Assembly (NCBI RefSeq): GCF_000429085.1
Contig: NZ_AUBE01000013.1
Coordinates: 144,072-208,071 of the forward strand
Origin: Streptomyces flavidovirens DSM 40150
GTDB lineage: Bacteria > Actinomycetota > Actinomycetes > Streptomycetales > Streptomycetaceae
Reading direction: 5' to 3'
Length of the DNA: 64,000 nucleotides
Shown one piece after another: positions 9,236 through 21,204 of this stretch. The stretch's first letter is position 1; each line of letters opens with the position of its first letter. A program made the position numbers and the translations under genes. The notes under the pieces were generated by a model. It saw nothing but the letters and a program-made list of their open reading frames with translations. It did not search any database and was not told where the DNA came from.

Positions 9236-9250
9236 TGGAAACGATTGTCA
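9236..9250. promoter_or_regulatory. Zur box upstream of znuA
   Basis: TGGAAACGATTGTCA reads TGACAATCGTTTCCA on the minus strand. It matches the imperfect TGaaAatnaTTttCA dyad bound by actinomycete Zur. It lies 22 bases before the znuA start in an AT-rich patch, where bound Zur would block the promoter. The divergent glyS start is 84 bases away. Confidence 0.75.
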
Positions 9251-9333
9251 ATAATGACGGGTGTGACGTGGAGCTACGAGCGCCGGTAATCTGAATCATT
9301 CGCGTTCGTCGTCGTCGTAATGAAGAGAGCACC

Positions 9334-10719
<1,386 letters not shown>

Positions 10720-10732
10720 CCTGCTCGTACGT

Positions 10733-10775
10733 CCCGAAGGCCCCGGTTCCGCCCAGCGGAGCCGGGGCCTTCGGG
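10733..10775 (+). terminator. terminator after glyS
   Basis: CCCGAAGGCCCCGGTTCCGC and its near-exact complement form a GC-rich stem of about 17 bp directly behind the glyS stop. There is no long T tract, as is usual in Streptomyces. Confidence 0.8.
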
Positions 10776-10827
10776 CACACTGGGCCCGACTCACACGGGG
10801 CCCGACTCACCACCTCAAGGAGGCGTG

Positions 10828-11040
10828 ATGCCGTCGACGACCGGCAGCAAGGTCCGCAGATGGGATCAGCACGGCCGCGAGCACGTGGTGCGGGTCCAAC
10901 GGACCGGCATACAGCGCGCGTTGCACTGCGGTACGTGCGGCTGGCGCAAGGGGGTGCAGTTCCTGCCCTGGCTCAAGGCCCAGGAGCATCTTGCCGAGGC
11001 TCACCAGGCGACGGTGGACCCGGCGGGCTCCCGGACCTGA
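10828..11040 (+). CDS. small CxxC hypothetical protein
   Basis: A 70-aa basic protein of unknown function. One CGTC pair (near residue 31) in HCGTCGWRKG, with a later histidine pair region (QEHLAEAHQA), suggests a small zinc-finger-like fold. AAGGAGG sits 4 bases before ATG 10828; a GTG one codon upstream is an alternative. It lies between the glyS terminator and the DUF6243 gene, and may be transcribed alone. The family was not recognised. Confidence 0.6.
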   Translation: MPSTTGSKVRRWDQHGREHVVRVQRTGIQRALHCGTCGWRKGVQFLPWLKAQEHLAEAHQATVDPAGSRT

Positions 11041-11204
11041 GCCGACGGGCCGTCCGGCAAAAAATCTGGTGCCCGGCGGCCCCACGGCCCGGTAATGTCG
11101 CATGCATGTTCTTCCAGATCTACGAGTGAGCGCGCGGCGGATCCCCTGTCCGCCCCCCACCAGACGAATCCGCAGATCACTTCTCATCACTTCGGGAGAA
11201 CCCC

Positions 11205-11426
11205 GTGGCAAAGAGCCGCAACAACCTTCTCGGCGTAGGCGGGCAGCGCAAGAGGATGTCCCGCGCCGAACTCGCGGACAACGGTCCCACGCGCAACGCC
11301 GACCGCAAGCTGGCGTCCGACCACAAGGAGGAGCTGCTGCGCAAGATGCGTGAGCGCGCCGCCGGTGCAGAGGGCGGCGAGGCGGCCGCCGACGGCGGTC
11401 AGGACGCCCCGGACGCCCAGAGCTGA
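11205..11426 (+). CDS. DUF6243-like small protein
   Basis: A 73-aa, highly charged protein starting MAKSRNNLLGVGGQRKRMSR, a pattern I recognise from a small conserved Streptomyces family (DUF6243). It has no membrane segment. The alanine- and glycine-rich acidic tail looks disordered. The GTG start follows GGGAGAA. Function is unknown. A terminator follows 21 bases after the stop. Confidence 0.7.
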   Translation: MAKSRNNLLGVGGQRKRMSRAELADNGPTRNADRKLASDHKEELLRKMRERAAGAEGGEAAADGGQDAPDAQS

Positions 11427-11446
11427 CGTACGGGCAGTACAGCAGT

Positions 11447-11477
11447 GGGCCCGGACCGCACACAGCGGTCCGGGCCC
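11447..11477. terminator. terminator between DUF6243 gene and MFS gene
   Basis: GGGCCCGGACCGC and its exact complement flank a 5-base loop. The position between convergent genes suggests termination in both directions. Confidence 0.85.
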
Positions 11478-11507
11478 GCGCCTTTGTCCGGCCTCAGCGG
11501 TCCGGCC

Positions 11508-12962
11508 TCAGCGCACCGCGCCCGTCGAAGCCCGGCCGGGCGCGGACTCCTCAAGCCGGGCGGCCGTCCGGGCGGCCGACCTCTGGGCCCGGGGGCCGCT
11601 GGTCAGCGCTCCCACCAGCAGTACGCACAGTCCGCAGCCGGCGATGATCCACCAGGCCGGCCTGCTCGCCGCGACGAAGGTGGCGTCGTACGGCCGGCCG
11701 TGCACCCCGGCGGCCAGGACCGCGCCGATGACGGCGACGCCCAGCGTCTGGCCGACCTGCCTGCTGGTCGAGGCGATCGCGGCGGCGACGCCCGCCTGGG
11801 CGCGCGGCATGCCGGACACGGCGGTGTTGGTGATCGGTGCGTTCACCACGCCGAAGCCGAGGCCGAACAGTACGTACCCGGTGAACAGCATGGGCGTGGA
11901 TGTCTCCGCCTCGAACGCCGCGAACAGCACCCCGCTCGCCGTCATCGTGACACCGGCCACGAGCAGCGGGAGCCGTGGTCCCCGGCTGCCGACCAGACGA
12001 CCGGAGAGCGGTGCGCAGACCAGCGTCAGCCCTGCCATGGGCAGCATGTAGAGCCCGGCGTGCAGGGCTGAGAAACCGCGTACGTCCTGGAGGTACAGGG
12101 TGTTCACGAAGAGGAAGCCGCCGAGCGCCGCGAACGCGCACACCGCGATGACCGTCGCCCCGCTGAACGGCGCGCTGCGGAAGAACCGGGGATCGATCAG
12201 TGGCTCCGTCCGCCTCCGCTCGTACAGGACAAGGCCCACGAGCGCCGTCGCGGCCGTTCCCGCGAACAGCAGAATCGGCGCCGACGTCCAGCCCGCGACG
12301 GGGGCCTCGATGATCGCGTACGTGAGCGATCCGAGCAGTGCGATGACCAGGAGCTGGCCGACGGGGTCCGGGCGGCGCGCCTTGGGGGCGCGCGACTCGG
12401 GTACGTACCGGATGGTCAGCAGCAGTGCGGCGAGTCCGACCGGCAGATTGACCCAGAAGATCGCCCGCCAGCTCACCGAGTCCACCAGCAGCCCGCCGAT
12501 CAGGGGGCCCGCGGCCATGGAGATCCCGACCACACCGCCCCACACCCCGATCGCGCGGGCACGGTCGCGCGGCTCGGTGAAGGTGTTGGTGATGATCGAC
12601 ATCGCGACGGGGTTGAGCATCGAGCCGCCGACGGCCTGGACCATGCGGAAGGCGACGAGCGATTCGAGGTTCGGCGCGAGGGAGCACAGCAGCGAGCCGA
12701 GGGTGAAGAGCACGAGCCCGGCCTTGAAGACCCTGCGCCGCCCGATCCGGTCGGCGGTGGACCCCGCGAGCATCAGCAGCGAGGCGAGGACCAGCGTGTA
12801 CGCGTCGATCGTCCACTGCATCCCGGCTACCGTCGCGCCGAGCTCCTCGCGCATGGAGGGGAGAGCGACGTTGAGGACGGTGTTGTCGAGGCTCACGATC
12901 AGCAGGCTCATGCAGCAGATCGCCAGCACCAGCAACCGCCGCCGGTGACCGAGCTCGGGCAT
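11508..12962 (-). CDS. MFS multidrug-type exporter (DHA2 family)
   Basis: A 484-aa membrane protein with about 14 hydrophobic segments, as expected for EmrB/QacA-like proton-driven exporters. Segment 1 contains SLDNTVLNVALPSM (motif D1), followed by the GSTADRIGRRRVF loop motif A near residue 75 and a motif C-like GVVGISMAAGPLIGG near residue 150. The substrate cannot be read from sequence. The ATG at 12962 gives a normal N-terminus MPELGHRRRLL. It is divergent from dusB (52 bases apart), with no regulator gene beside it. Confidence 0.88.
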   Translation of the reverse strand: MPELGHRRRLLVLAICCMSLLIVSLDNTVLNVALPSMREELGATVAGMQWTIDAYTLVLASLLMLAGSTADRIGRRRVFKAGLVLFTLGSLLCSLAPNLESLVAFRMVQAVGGSMLNPVAMSIITNTFTEPRDRARAIGVWGGVVGISMAAGPLIGGLLVDSVSWRAIFWVNLPVGLAALLLTIRYVPESRAPKARRPDPVGQLLVIALLGSLTYAIIEAPVAGWTSAPILLFAGTAATALVGLVLYERRRTEPLIDPRFFRSAPFSGATVIAVCAFAALGGFLFVNTLYLQDVRGFSALHAGLYMLPMAGLTLVCAPLSGRLVGSRGPRLPLLVAGVTMTASGVLFAAFEAETSTPMLFTGYVLFGLGFGVVNAPITNTAVSGMPRAQAGVAAAIASTSRQVGQTLGVAVIGAVLAAGVHGRPYDATFVAASRPAWWIIAGCGLCVLLVGALTSGPRAQRSAARTAARLEESAPGRASTGAVR

Positions 12963-13014
12963 ACGCGGATAGTACGGCTTACTAACGACTCTCGCCGTAC
13001 GGGACAATGGGGCC

Positions 13015-14154
13015 ATGACCACCGCGCTCCCCATGCTCTCCATCGGCCCGCACTCCGTGCAGCCCCCGGTGGTGCTCGCGCCCATGGCCGGCATCACCAA
13101 CGCCCCGTTCCGCACCCTGTGCCGCGAGTTTTCGGGCGGCAAAGGGCTGTTCGTGAGCGAGATGATCACCACGAGGGCGCTGGTCGAGCGCAATGAGAAG
13201 ACCATGCAGCTGGTCCACTTCGACGAGGCCGAGACGCCTCGCTCCATCCAGCTGTACGGAGTGGACCCGGTCACCGTCGGCAAGGCGGTCCGCATGATCG
13301 TGGACGAGGACCTGGCCGATCACATCGACCTGAACTTCGGCTGCCCGGTGCCGAAGGTGACGCGCAAGGGCGGCGGCTCGGCGCTTCCGTACAAGCGGCC
13401 GCTGCTGCGGGCCATCCTCAACGAGGCCGTCTCCAACGCGGGCGAGCTGCCGGTGACGATGAAGATGCGCAAGGGCATCAACGACGACCACCTCACCTAC
13501 CTCGACGCCGGGCGGATAGCGGTCGAGGAGGGCGTCACGGCGATCGCCCTGCACGGGAGGACCGCGGCGCAGCACTACGGCGGTACGGCCGACTGGGACG
13601 CCATCGCGCGCCTCAAGGAGCACGTGCCGGAGATCCCGGTCCTCGGCAACGGCGACATCTGGTCCGCCGACGACGCGCTGCGGATGATGCGCGAGACCGG
13701 CTGTGACGGTGTGGTCGTGGGGCGCGGGTGCCTGGGGCGGCCGTGGCTGTTCGGTGACCTCGTGGCGGGCTTCGAGGGGACGGACGCGTACGCCGCACCG
13801 ACGCTGCGCGAAGTCGCCGCGGTGATGCGCAGGCACGCGGAACTGCTCGGGGAGTGGATCGGGGACGAGGCACGCGGGGTCATTGACTTCCGTAAGCACG
13901 TCGCCTGGTACTTGAAGGGGTTCTCGGTCGGCTCGGAGATGCGAAAGAAGCTCGCAATCTCCTCATCTCTGGATGAAATGGACGCTCACTTGAGCGAGCT
14001 CAATCTGGACCAGGAGTGGCCCGTGGGGGCGGACGGGCCGCGGGGTCGTTCGTCCGGCAATGGGCGAGTTGTCCTGCCGGATGGCTGGTTGAAGGACCCG
14101 TATGACTGCTCCGCCGTGAGTACGGAGGCGGAGCTGGACACGTCCGGAGGCTGA
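13015..14154 (+). CDS. dusB: tRNA-dihydrouridine synthase
   Basis: A 379-aa FMN- and NADPH-dependent enzyme that reduces uridines in the tRNA D loop. The TIM barrel begins with PPVVLAPMAGITNAPFR. The catalytic cysteine lies in LNFGCPVPKVTRKGGGSA (near residue 110), KMRKG is near residue 150, and HGRTAAQHYGGTADW is near residue 182. The FMN phosphate region NGDIWSADDA and GVVVGRGCLGRPWLF are intact. Classified as DusB-like by these motifs. Confidence 0.94.
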   Translation: MTTALPMLSIGPHSVQPPVVLAPMAGITNAPFRTLCREFSGGKGLFVSEMITTRALVERNEKTMQLVHFDEAETPRSIQLYGVDPVTVGKAVRMIVDEDLADHIDLNFGCPVPKVTRKGGGSALPYKRPLLRAILNEAVSNAGELPVTMKMRKGINDDHLTYLDAGRIAVEEGVTAIALHGRTAAQHYGGTADWDAIARLKEHVPEIPVLGNGDIWSADDALRMMRETGCDGVVVGRGCLGRPWLFGDLVAGFEGTDAYAAPTLREVAAVMRRHAELLGEWIGDEARGVIDFRKHVAWYLKGFSVGSEMRKKLAISSSLDEMDAHLSELNLDQEWPVGADGPRGRSSGNGRVVLPDGWLKDPYDCSAVSTEAELDTSGG

Positions 14155-14200
14155 GATTCGGGTCTCGGAAGGGTCTCATCTGTGACGTGATCCTCGCCAC

Positions 14201-14283
14201 GCCTGATGTGGTCATTGCTCAGATGAGCACATCAGGCGGGGCTGCACCTCTCAAAAGGTGGCACTGGGTGCCACCTCCTTTTG
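14201..14283 (+). terminator. two hairpins behind dusB, second with T-rich tail
   Basis: GCCTGATGTG (14201-14210) pairs exactly with CACATCAGGC (14228-14237). A second stem, AAAAGGTGGCA with TGCCACC...TTTT (14253-14282), ends in a T-rich run. The second looks like a true rho-independent terminator for dusB; the first could be an extra terminator or a regulatory stem. Confidence 0.65.
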
Positions 14284-14284
14284 T

Positions 14285-14298
14285 TTTGATCGATCAAA
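14285..14298. promoter_or_regulatory. 14-bp palindrome in the ppdK upstream region
   Basis: TTTGATCGATCAAA is a perfect palindrome in an unusually AT-rich stretch between the dusB terminator and ppdK. The 377 bases from the dusB stop to the ppdK start hold no convincing gene. They contain the terminator, this palindrome, an AT-rich probable promoter zone (about 14330-14375) and a small CCCAGA/TCTGGG stem at 14460-14480 in the likely 5' leader. The protein binding the palindrome is unknown. Confidence 0.4.
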
Positions 14299-14531
14299 TC
14301 AACTGTCACTCTCCGTTTGCCGTTAGACGAAAGATCGCTGCGTTGTGTAGTTATGCGTTAAACACTTGAACGAAACCGCCCATCGGTCCCCCGCAGTTGA
14401 TCACTTTCGATCTGCTGGCGGACGAGTGGTTAAGGCCGCATGACAGTCAGGTGGACGTACCCAGACACCTTCGATCTGGGTATGTTCCTGGCCGTCAGGG
14501 CAGCCACCGCGTCCTCGAGGAGTCGAGACCC

Positions 14532-17273
<2,742 letters not shown>

Positions 17274-17287
17274 ACCGGCCGCATAGG

Positions 17288-17320
17288 AAGCGGCGGCGCC
17301 TCTCGCAGGCGCCGCCGCTT
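17288..17320 (+). terminator. terminator after ppdK
   Basis: AAGCGGCGGCGCC and GGCGCCGCCGCTT form a perfect 13-bp stem around a 7-base loop, 15 bases after the ppdK stop. Confidence 0.9.
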
Positions 17321-17411
17321 CGTTGTGCCGTGATTAGGAGCGCGGAGAAGTTCAGGAAACAACAGAAAGCAACAGCAGTTCAATTACGCCATTTTCCCCT
17401 GAAAGCGGCGG

Positions 17412-17453
17412 CAGGATGCGGTCGCCGGATCCCCACCCGACGACCGCATCCTG
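17412..17453. repeat. 13-bp inverted repeat upstream of the ArsR-like regulator
   Basis: CAGGATGCGGTCG and CGACCGCATCCTG are exact complements separated by 16 bases. The stretch 17321-17696 has no supported gene. It is less GC-rich than its surroundings and also has TTCAGG/CCTGAA arms at 17351 and 17398. It probably holds the promoter and operator of the next gene; its role is not shown. Confidence 0.5.
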
Positions 17454-17696
17454 ATACCTCGACGGACACTGAGCCGCTACCTTCGCCGACCGCCGCCAGA
17501 CCCAGCAAAGCCCCCCACGGCCTTCGCTGCGTCTTTCCGGTGACTCCGGTGTCGTGCCCGACGTGGAACAGCATTTCGTTCGGCACAGGGGACGCGCGAT
17601 GCGTTTCAACTGTGGCTGAAAGGCCGTGGTGACGGCGTGTGATTGCGTGCATACTCGGCTGCGGGGACGATTGCGGATGCAACAGATGGGGCTTCG

Positions 17697-18776
17697 GTGC
17701 TACGTGTTCATTTCTCCGGTGTTGACCTGTCGCGGATTCGGCTCTCCGACCGGCCGGACGCGTTGTGGGAAACGGTGCTCAGCTTTCACAGATTGCGAGA
17801 CCGGCGCGGCGCCAAGGTGTTCGGAGAATGGCGCCGGGAATCCCGTGCTCGGTTGAATGGTGAAACACGACTGCTGTCGTCCGTGATACCGACGAGGGGC
17901 TATTTTCCCGATTTCCTGACACCCCGTGAGGGGACGCGCGGCATGGACACGGCACTCGAAGCGGTACGGGCGACCGCACCCGAGCGGCTGCGCGCCGAGC
18001 TGGCGCTGCTCGTCGCCTCGCACCGGCCGGACCGTATGACGGCTCCGCAGAACCACGCGGCATCGACGCAGCAGCGCCTCGCTCCACTGGCCGGCCGGGG
18101 CGAGCCCCTGGCCCGCCTCACCGGCGCCCTGCGCGGCTACCACCGGGCCGCCGTCGAGCCGTACTGGCCGCACATCCAGGCCCGTATCGAAGCCGACAGG
18201 GCGGCCAGGGGCCGCGCCCTGCTGGACGGCGGCGCGGACGAACTCCTCGCCTCGCTCCCGCCGATGCTGCGCTGGCGCCCGCCGGTCCTGGAGGCCGACT
18301 ACCCGGTCGACCGGGATCTGTACCTGCGCGGCCGGGGCCTGCTGCTCCAGCCGTCGTTCTTCTGCCGCGGCACGCCGGTCGTCTACCGCGACCCGCAACT
18401 GCCGCCCGTCCTGGTCTACCCCGTGACCCACGCCGACGCCGCCCCGGCCCCCGCCGACGACCCCGGACCACCCCTGGGCCGCCTGGTCGGCCAGACCCGC
18501 TCCACGGTCCTCGGGGCGATCGGCAGCGGCTGTACGACGAGCGAACTCGCCCGCAGGGCAGGGGTGTCGCTCGCGTCGGCGAGCCAGCACGCGTGCGTAC
18601 TGCGCGAGGCCGGCCTGGTCGTCACCCTGCGGCACGGCAACGCGGTGCTCCACACCCTGACGCCACTGGGCGCCGCCCTCCTGCGGGGCGGCGCCACAGC
18701 GGAAGCCCTCGTACCGTCGCCGGAAGAGACGGGGGCGGCGGGCCGTCAGCTCCGGAAGGGGCCCGTCACCTCGTAG
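17697..18776 (+). CDS. ArsR-like winged-helix regulator with DUF5937-type N-terminus
   Basis: A 359-aa protein. The N-terminal two thirds (VLRVHFSGVDLSRIRL..., with a PTRGYFPDFLTP stretch) resembles the DUF5937-type domain found ahead of ArsR-like helices in Streptomyces. The last 90 residues are a winged helix (TTSELARRAGVSLASASQHACVLREAGLV). The ligand is unknown. GTG 17697 is chosen by comparison with the paralogue at 47149-48168, which starts MLRIHFTTEDL at the same point; the ribosome site is weak. Its last 31 bases overlap the convergent PhoX-like gene. Confidence 0.8.
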   Translation: MLRVHFSGVDLSRIRLSDRPDALWETVLSFHRLRDRRGAKVFGEWRRESRARLNGETRLLSSVIPTRGYFPDFLTPREGTRGMDTALEAVRATAPERLRAELALLVASHRPDRMTAPQNHAASTQQRLAPLAGRGEPLARLTGALRGYHRAAVEPYWPHIQARIEADRAARGRALLDGGADELLASLPPMLRWRPPVLEADYPVDRDLYLRGRGLLLQPSFFCRGTPVVYRDPQLPPVLVYPVTHADAAPAPADDPGPPLGRLVGQTRSTVLGAIGSGCTTSELARRAGVSLASASQHACVLREAGLVVTLRHGNAVLHTLTPLGAALLRGGATAEALVPSPEETGAAGRQLRKGPVTS

Positions 18777-19903
18777 GTGATGCCGCCGGACGAGCTGCCG
18801 CTCGTACCGCGCTGGCTGGAGAAGTACAGGCGCCTGCCGTCCGGTGAGAACGCCGGGCCGGTGATCTCCGAGCCCGACTGACCGTCGATCCGCAGGAAGG
18901 GAGCCACCACGTCGTCCGGCGTGATCACGCAGATCTCCATGTTGCCGCCGTCCTCGGCGACGAAGAGGTCACCGGACGACGTGCCCGTGACGTTGTCCAC
19001 GCCGGTCAGCGGGGCGGTGCCGCTCACCAGTGAGTCGTCGTAGGCGAGCTCGATGGTCTGCGCGGCCGCGTTGTACTGCCAGACGCGGTTGTCGCCCTTG
19101 GTGGTGAACCAGCACGTGTCGTCGGCGTAGTAGCAGCCTTCGCCGCCCGTGAAGCGCTTGGCGCCCGAGACCTGGTTGCGGGTGGCGGTCGAGGCACCGC
19201 TCGGGTCCGGGACGGTGGCCCAGGTGACAGGTCCCGACGTACCCGAACCCATCTTCAGCACCTCCAGCCTGCCCGCCGACAGATCGCCCCAGGTGGTGGG
19301 CGTGAAGCGGTAGAAGCAGCCGTCGGTGACGTCCTCGGTGAGGTAGATCGTCCTGCGCACCGGGTCCGCGGCGGCGGCCTCGTGCTTGAAGCGGCCCATC
19401 GCGTCGCGCCGTACGGCGGCCTTCACGCCCCACGGGTCGGTCTCGTAGACGTAGCCGCGGTCGACCTCCTCACAGGACAGCCAGGTGTTCCACGGAGTCT
19501 TGCCGCCCGCGCAGTTCTGGCGGGTGGAGGACAGGATGCGGTACGCGCCGGTGATCGCGCCCGTCGAGGAGAAGCGGACCGCGCCCGCGCCGCCGGAGGG
19601 GTTGATCTCCGAGTTCGAGACGTAGATCCAGCCGGTGCCGTCCGCGTAACAGGCGCCGCCGTCCGGCGCCTTGTGCCAGGTGTACGCGGTGGAGCCGACC
19701 TTCTGGCCCGTGCGGGCTATGACGCGGCTGCTGAAGCCGGACGGCAGGCGTATGCCGTTGGCGTCGGCGGTGCGCAGGGCCCCGTAGGGGCCGGCGCCGG
19801 GCTGTGCGGGGCCGGCGTGGGCCGCGCCGCGCCAGAGGGTGCCGCCGAAGACGGTGACGGAGGTGCCGATGACAGCGCCGCGCAGGAAGCTACGACGTTC
19901 CAT
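18746..19903 (-). CDS. PhoX-family secreted protein (DUF839), Tat substrate
   Basis: A 385-aa exported protein. The start MERRSFLRGAVIGTS has a twin-arginine motif, then a hydrophobic stretch to about AAHA (residue 29), so it should be exported folded by Tat. The rest is beta-propeller-like with WLSCEE, ETDPWG and RFKHEAAAADPVRRTIYLTED segments, which are typical of PhoX-related alkaline phosphatases that use calcium and iron. Phosphatase activity is an inference, and no clear PHO box was seen upstream. The 3' end overlaps the convergent regulator gene by 31 bases. Confidence 0.85.
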   Translation of the reverse strand: MERRSFLRGAVIGTSVTVFGGTLWRGAAHAGPAQPGAGPYGALRTADANGIRLPSGFSSRVIARTGQKVGSTAYTWHKAPDGGACYADGTGWIYVSNSEINPSGGAGAVRFSSTGAITGAYRILSSTRQNCAGGKTPWNTWLSCEEVDRGYVYETDPWGVKAAVRRDAMGRFKHEAAAADPVRRTIYLTEDVTDGCFYRFTPTTWGDLSAGRLEVLKMGSGTSGPVTWATVPDPSGASTATRNQVSGAKRFTGGEGCYYADDTCWFTTKGDNRVWQYNAAAQTIELAYDDSLVSGTAPLTGVDNVTGTSSGDLFVAEDGGNMEICVITPDDVVAPFLRIDGQSGSEITGPAFSPDGRRLYFSSQRGTSGSSSGGITYEVTGPFRS

Positions 19904-19989
19904 GTGTCACTCCAGGGTGGGGGACTGTGACCTCGCAACCTAAGAGTCTCGAATTGACAGTGCATCAACAACCGGTGAGCGGAAGGTGA

Positions 19990-21204
19990 TCAGTCGTATC
20001 GCTGGGCGTCGGGGTCTTCCTGATAGTCGACGCGGTCCAGGTCGTCGAAGACGTCCTGCGCCACGGTGAACGCCGAGTTCGCCGCCGGGACTCCGCAGTA
20101 CACCGCCGTCTGGAGCAGGACCGCGCCGATCTCCTGCCTGCTCAGGCCGTTGGTCAGCGCCGCCCGCACATGCAGCGCGAGCTCCGCCTCGTGGCCGTGG
20201 GCGACGAGCGCGGTGAGGGTGACGGCGCTGCGGATGCGCCGGTCCAGGGTCTCGTCGGTCCAGATCTCACCCCAGGCGTACCGCGTGATGAAGTCCTGGA
20301 AGCGGGCCGTGAACGGCGTCGTACGGCCGATCGCGCGGTCCACGTGGGCCGGGCCGAGGACCGCCCTGCGCACGCGCATGCCTGCCGCGTGGCGGGACGC
20401 GTCGGTGTGGGCGGGCGGCGGGGCGAAGTGGGCGAGCAGCGCGGCGGTCACCGTCTCGGGCTTCTCCACCCCCGCGAGGTGCGCCGCGCCCGCGATCTCC
20501 AGCAGGCTCGAACCCGGAATCGCGTCGGCGATCTCGCGGGCGTGCGCGGGCGGCGTCGCCGGGTCGTCGCGGCCGGCGACGACGAGGGTCGGTGCGGCCA
20601 CGGAGGGGAGCGCGCCGCGCAGGTCGTACGCCGCGAGGGCGTCGCAGCAGGCGGCGTAGCCGGCCGGGTCGGTGGCGCGCAGGTCTTCGATGAGCGCGTG
20701 GCCGAGGGGCGTCGAGGCGAACGCGGGCGCGAACCAGGTGCCCGGCCGGCTCGACACCATCGCCTCGGTGCCCTGCGCCCGTACGAGAGCGGCGCGCTCG
20801 CGCCAGGTGGCCGGGTCCCCGAAGCGGGCCGACGAGCAGATCACGGCGAGGGCGGTGACGCGTTCGGGGAAGTGCGTCGCCAGGTGGAGTCCTACGGCGC
20901 CGCCGATCGAGATACCGGCGTACGAGAAGCGCTCCCAGCCCTGCGCGTCGGCGGCCCGCAGTACGAGCGCCGCCAGGTCGGCGACGGTCGCGGTGCCGTC
21001 CAGCGGCATCAGTGCGGCGGGGGTGCCGCCGTGGCCGGGAAGGTCCCAGCGCAGGACGCGGTGGACGCGGGCGAGGGCGGCGAGCTGGGGCTCCCAGACG
21101 GTGAGGGAGGTGCCTACGGAGGGGCCGAGGATCAGCGGAGTGCCGGATTCGGGGCCGTCGAGGCGGAGGTGGGGGAGGTGGGGGAGGTGGTCGGCGTCAG
21201 GCAT
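19990..21204 (-). CDS. pcaL: 3-oxoadipate enol-lactonase / 4-carboxymuconolactone decarboxylase fusion
   Basis: A 404-aa bifunctional enzyme of the protocatechuate branch. Residues about 1-255 are an alpha/beta hydrolase (PcaD) with the serine nucleophile in YAGISIGGAVGL, the acid in GRDDPATPP and the histidine in GAAHLAG. Residues about 275-400 are the AhpD-like decarboxylase domain (PcaC) with HVRAALTNGLSRQEIGAVLLQ. The fusion is typical of actinomycetes. It overlaps the pcaB stop by 8 bases and is the last gene of the operon. Confidence 0.95.
   Translation of the reverse strand: MPDADHLPHLPHLRLDGPESGTPLILGPSVGTSLTVWEPQLAALARVHRVLRWDLPGHGGTPAALMPLDGTATVADLAALVLRAADAQGWERFSYAGISIGGAVGLHLATHFPERVTALAVICSSARFGDPATWRERAALVRAQGTEAMVSSRPGTWFAPAFASTPLGHALIEDLRATDPAGYAACCDALAAYDLRGALPSVAAPTLVVAGRDDPATPPAHAREIADAIPGSSLLEIAGAAHLAGVEKPETVTAALLAHFAPPPAHTDASRHAAGMRVRRAVLGPAHVDRAIGRTTPFTARFQDFITRYAWGEIWTDETLDRRIRSAVTLTALVAHGHEAELALHVRAALTNGLSRQEIGAVLLQTAVYCGVPAANSAFTVAQDVFDDLDRVDYQEDPDAQRYD

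Noticed and set aside
14155..14531. Metabolite riboswitch before ppdK
   Set aside because: No known riboswitch core motif was recognised; the visible hairpins are explained as terminators or small stems.
19904..19989. PHO box upstream of the PhoX-like gene
   Set aside because: No pair of GTTCACC-like direct repeats with 11-base period was found in the 86-base gap, so phosphate control is not claimed.
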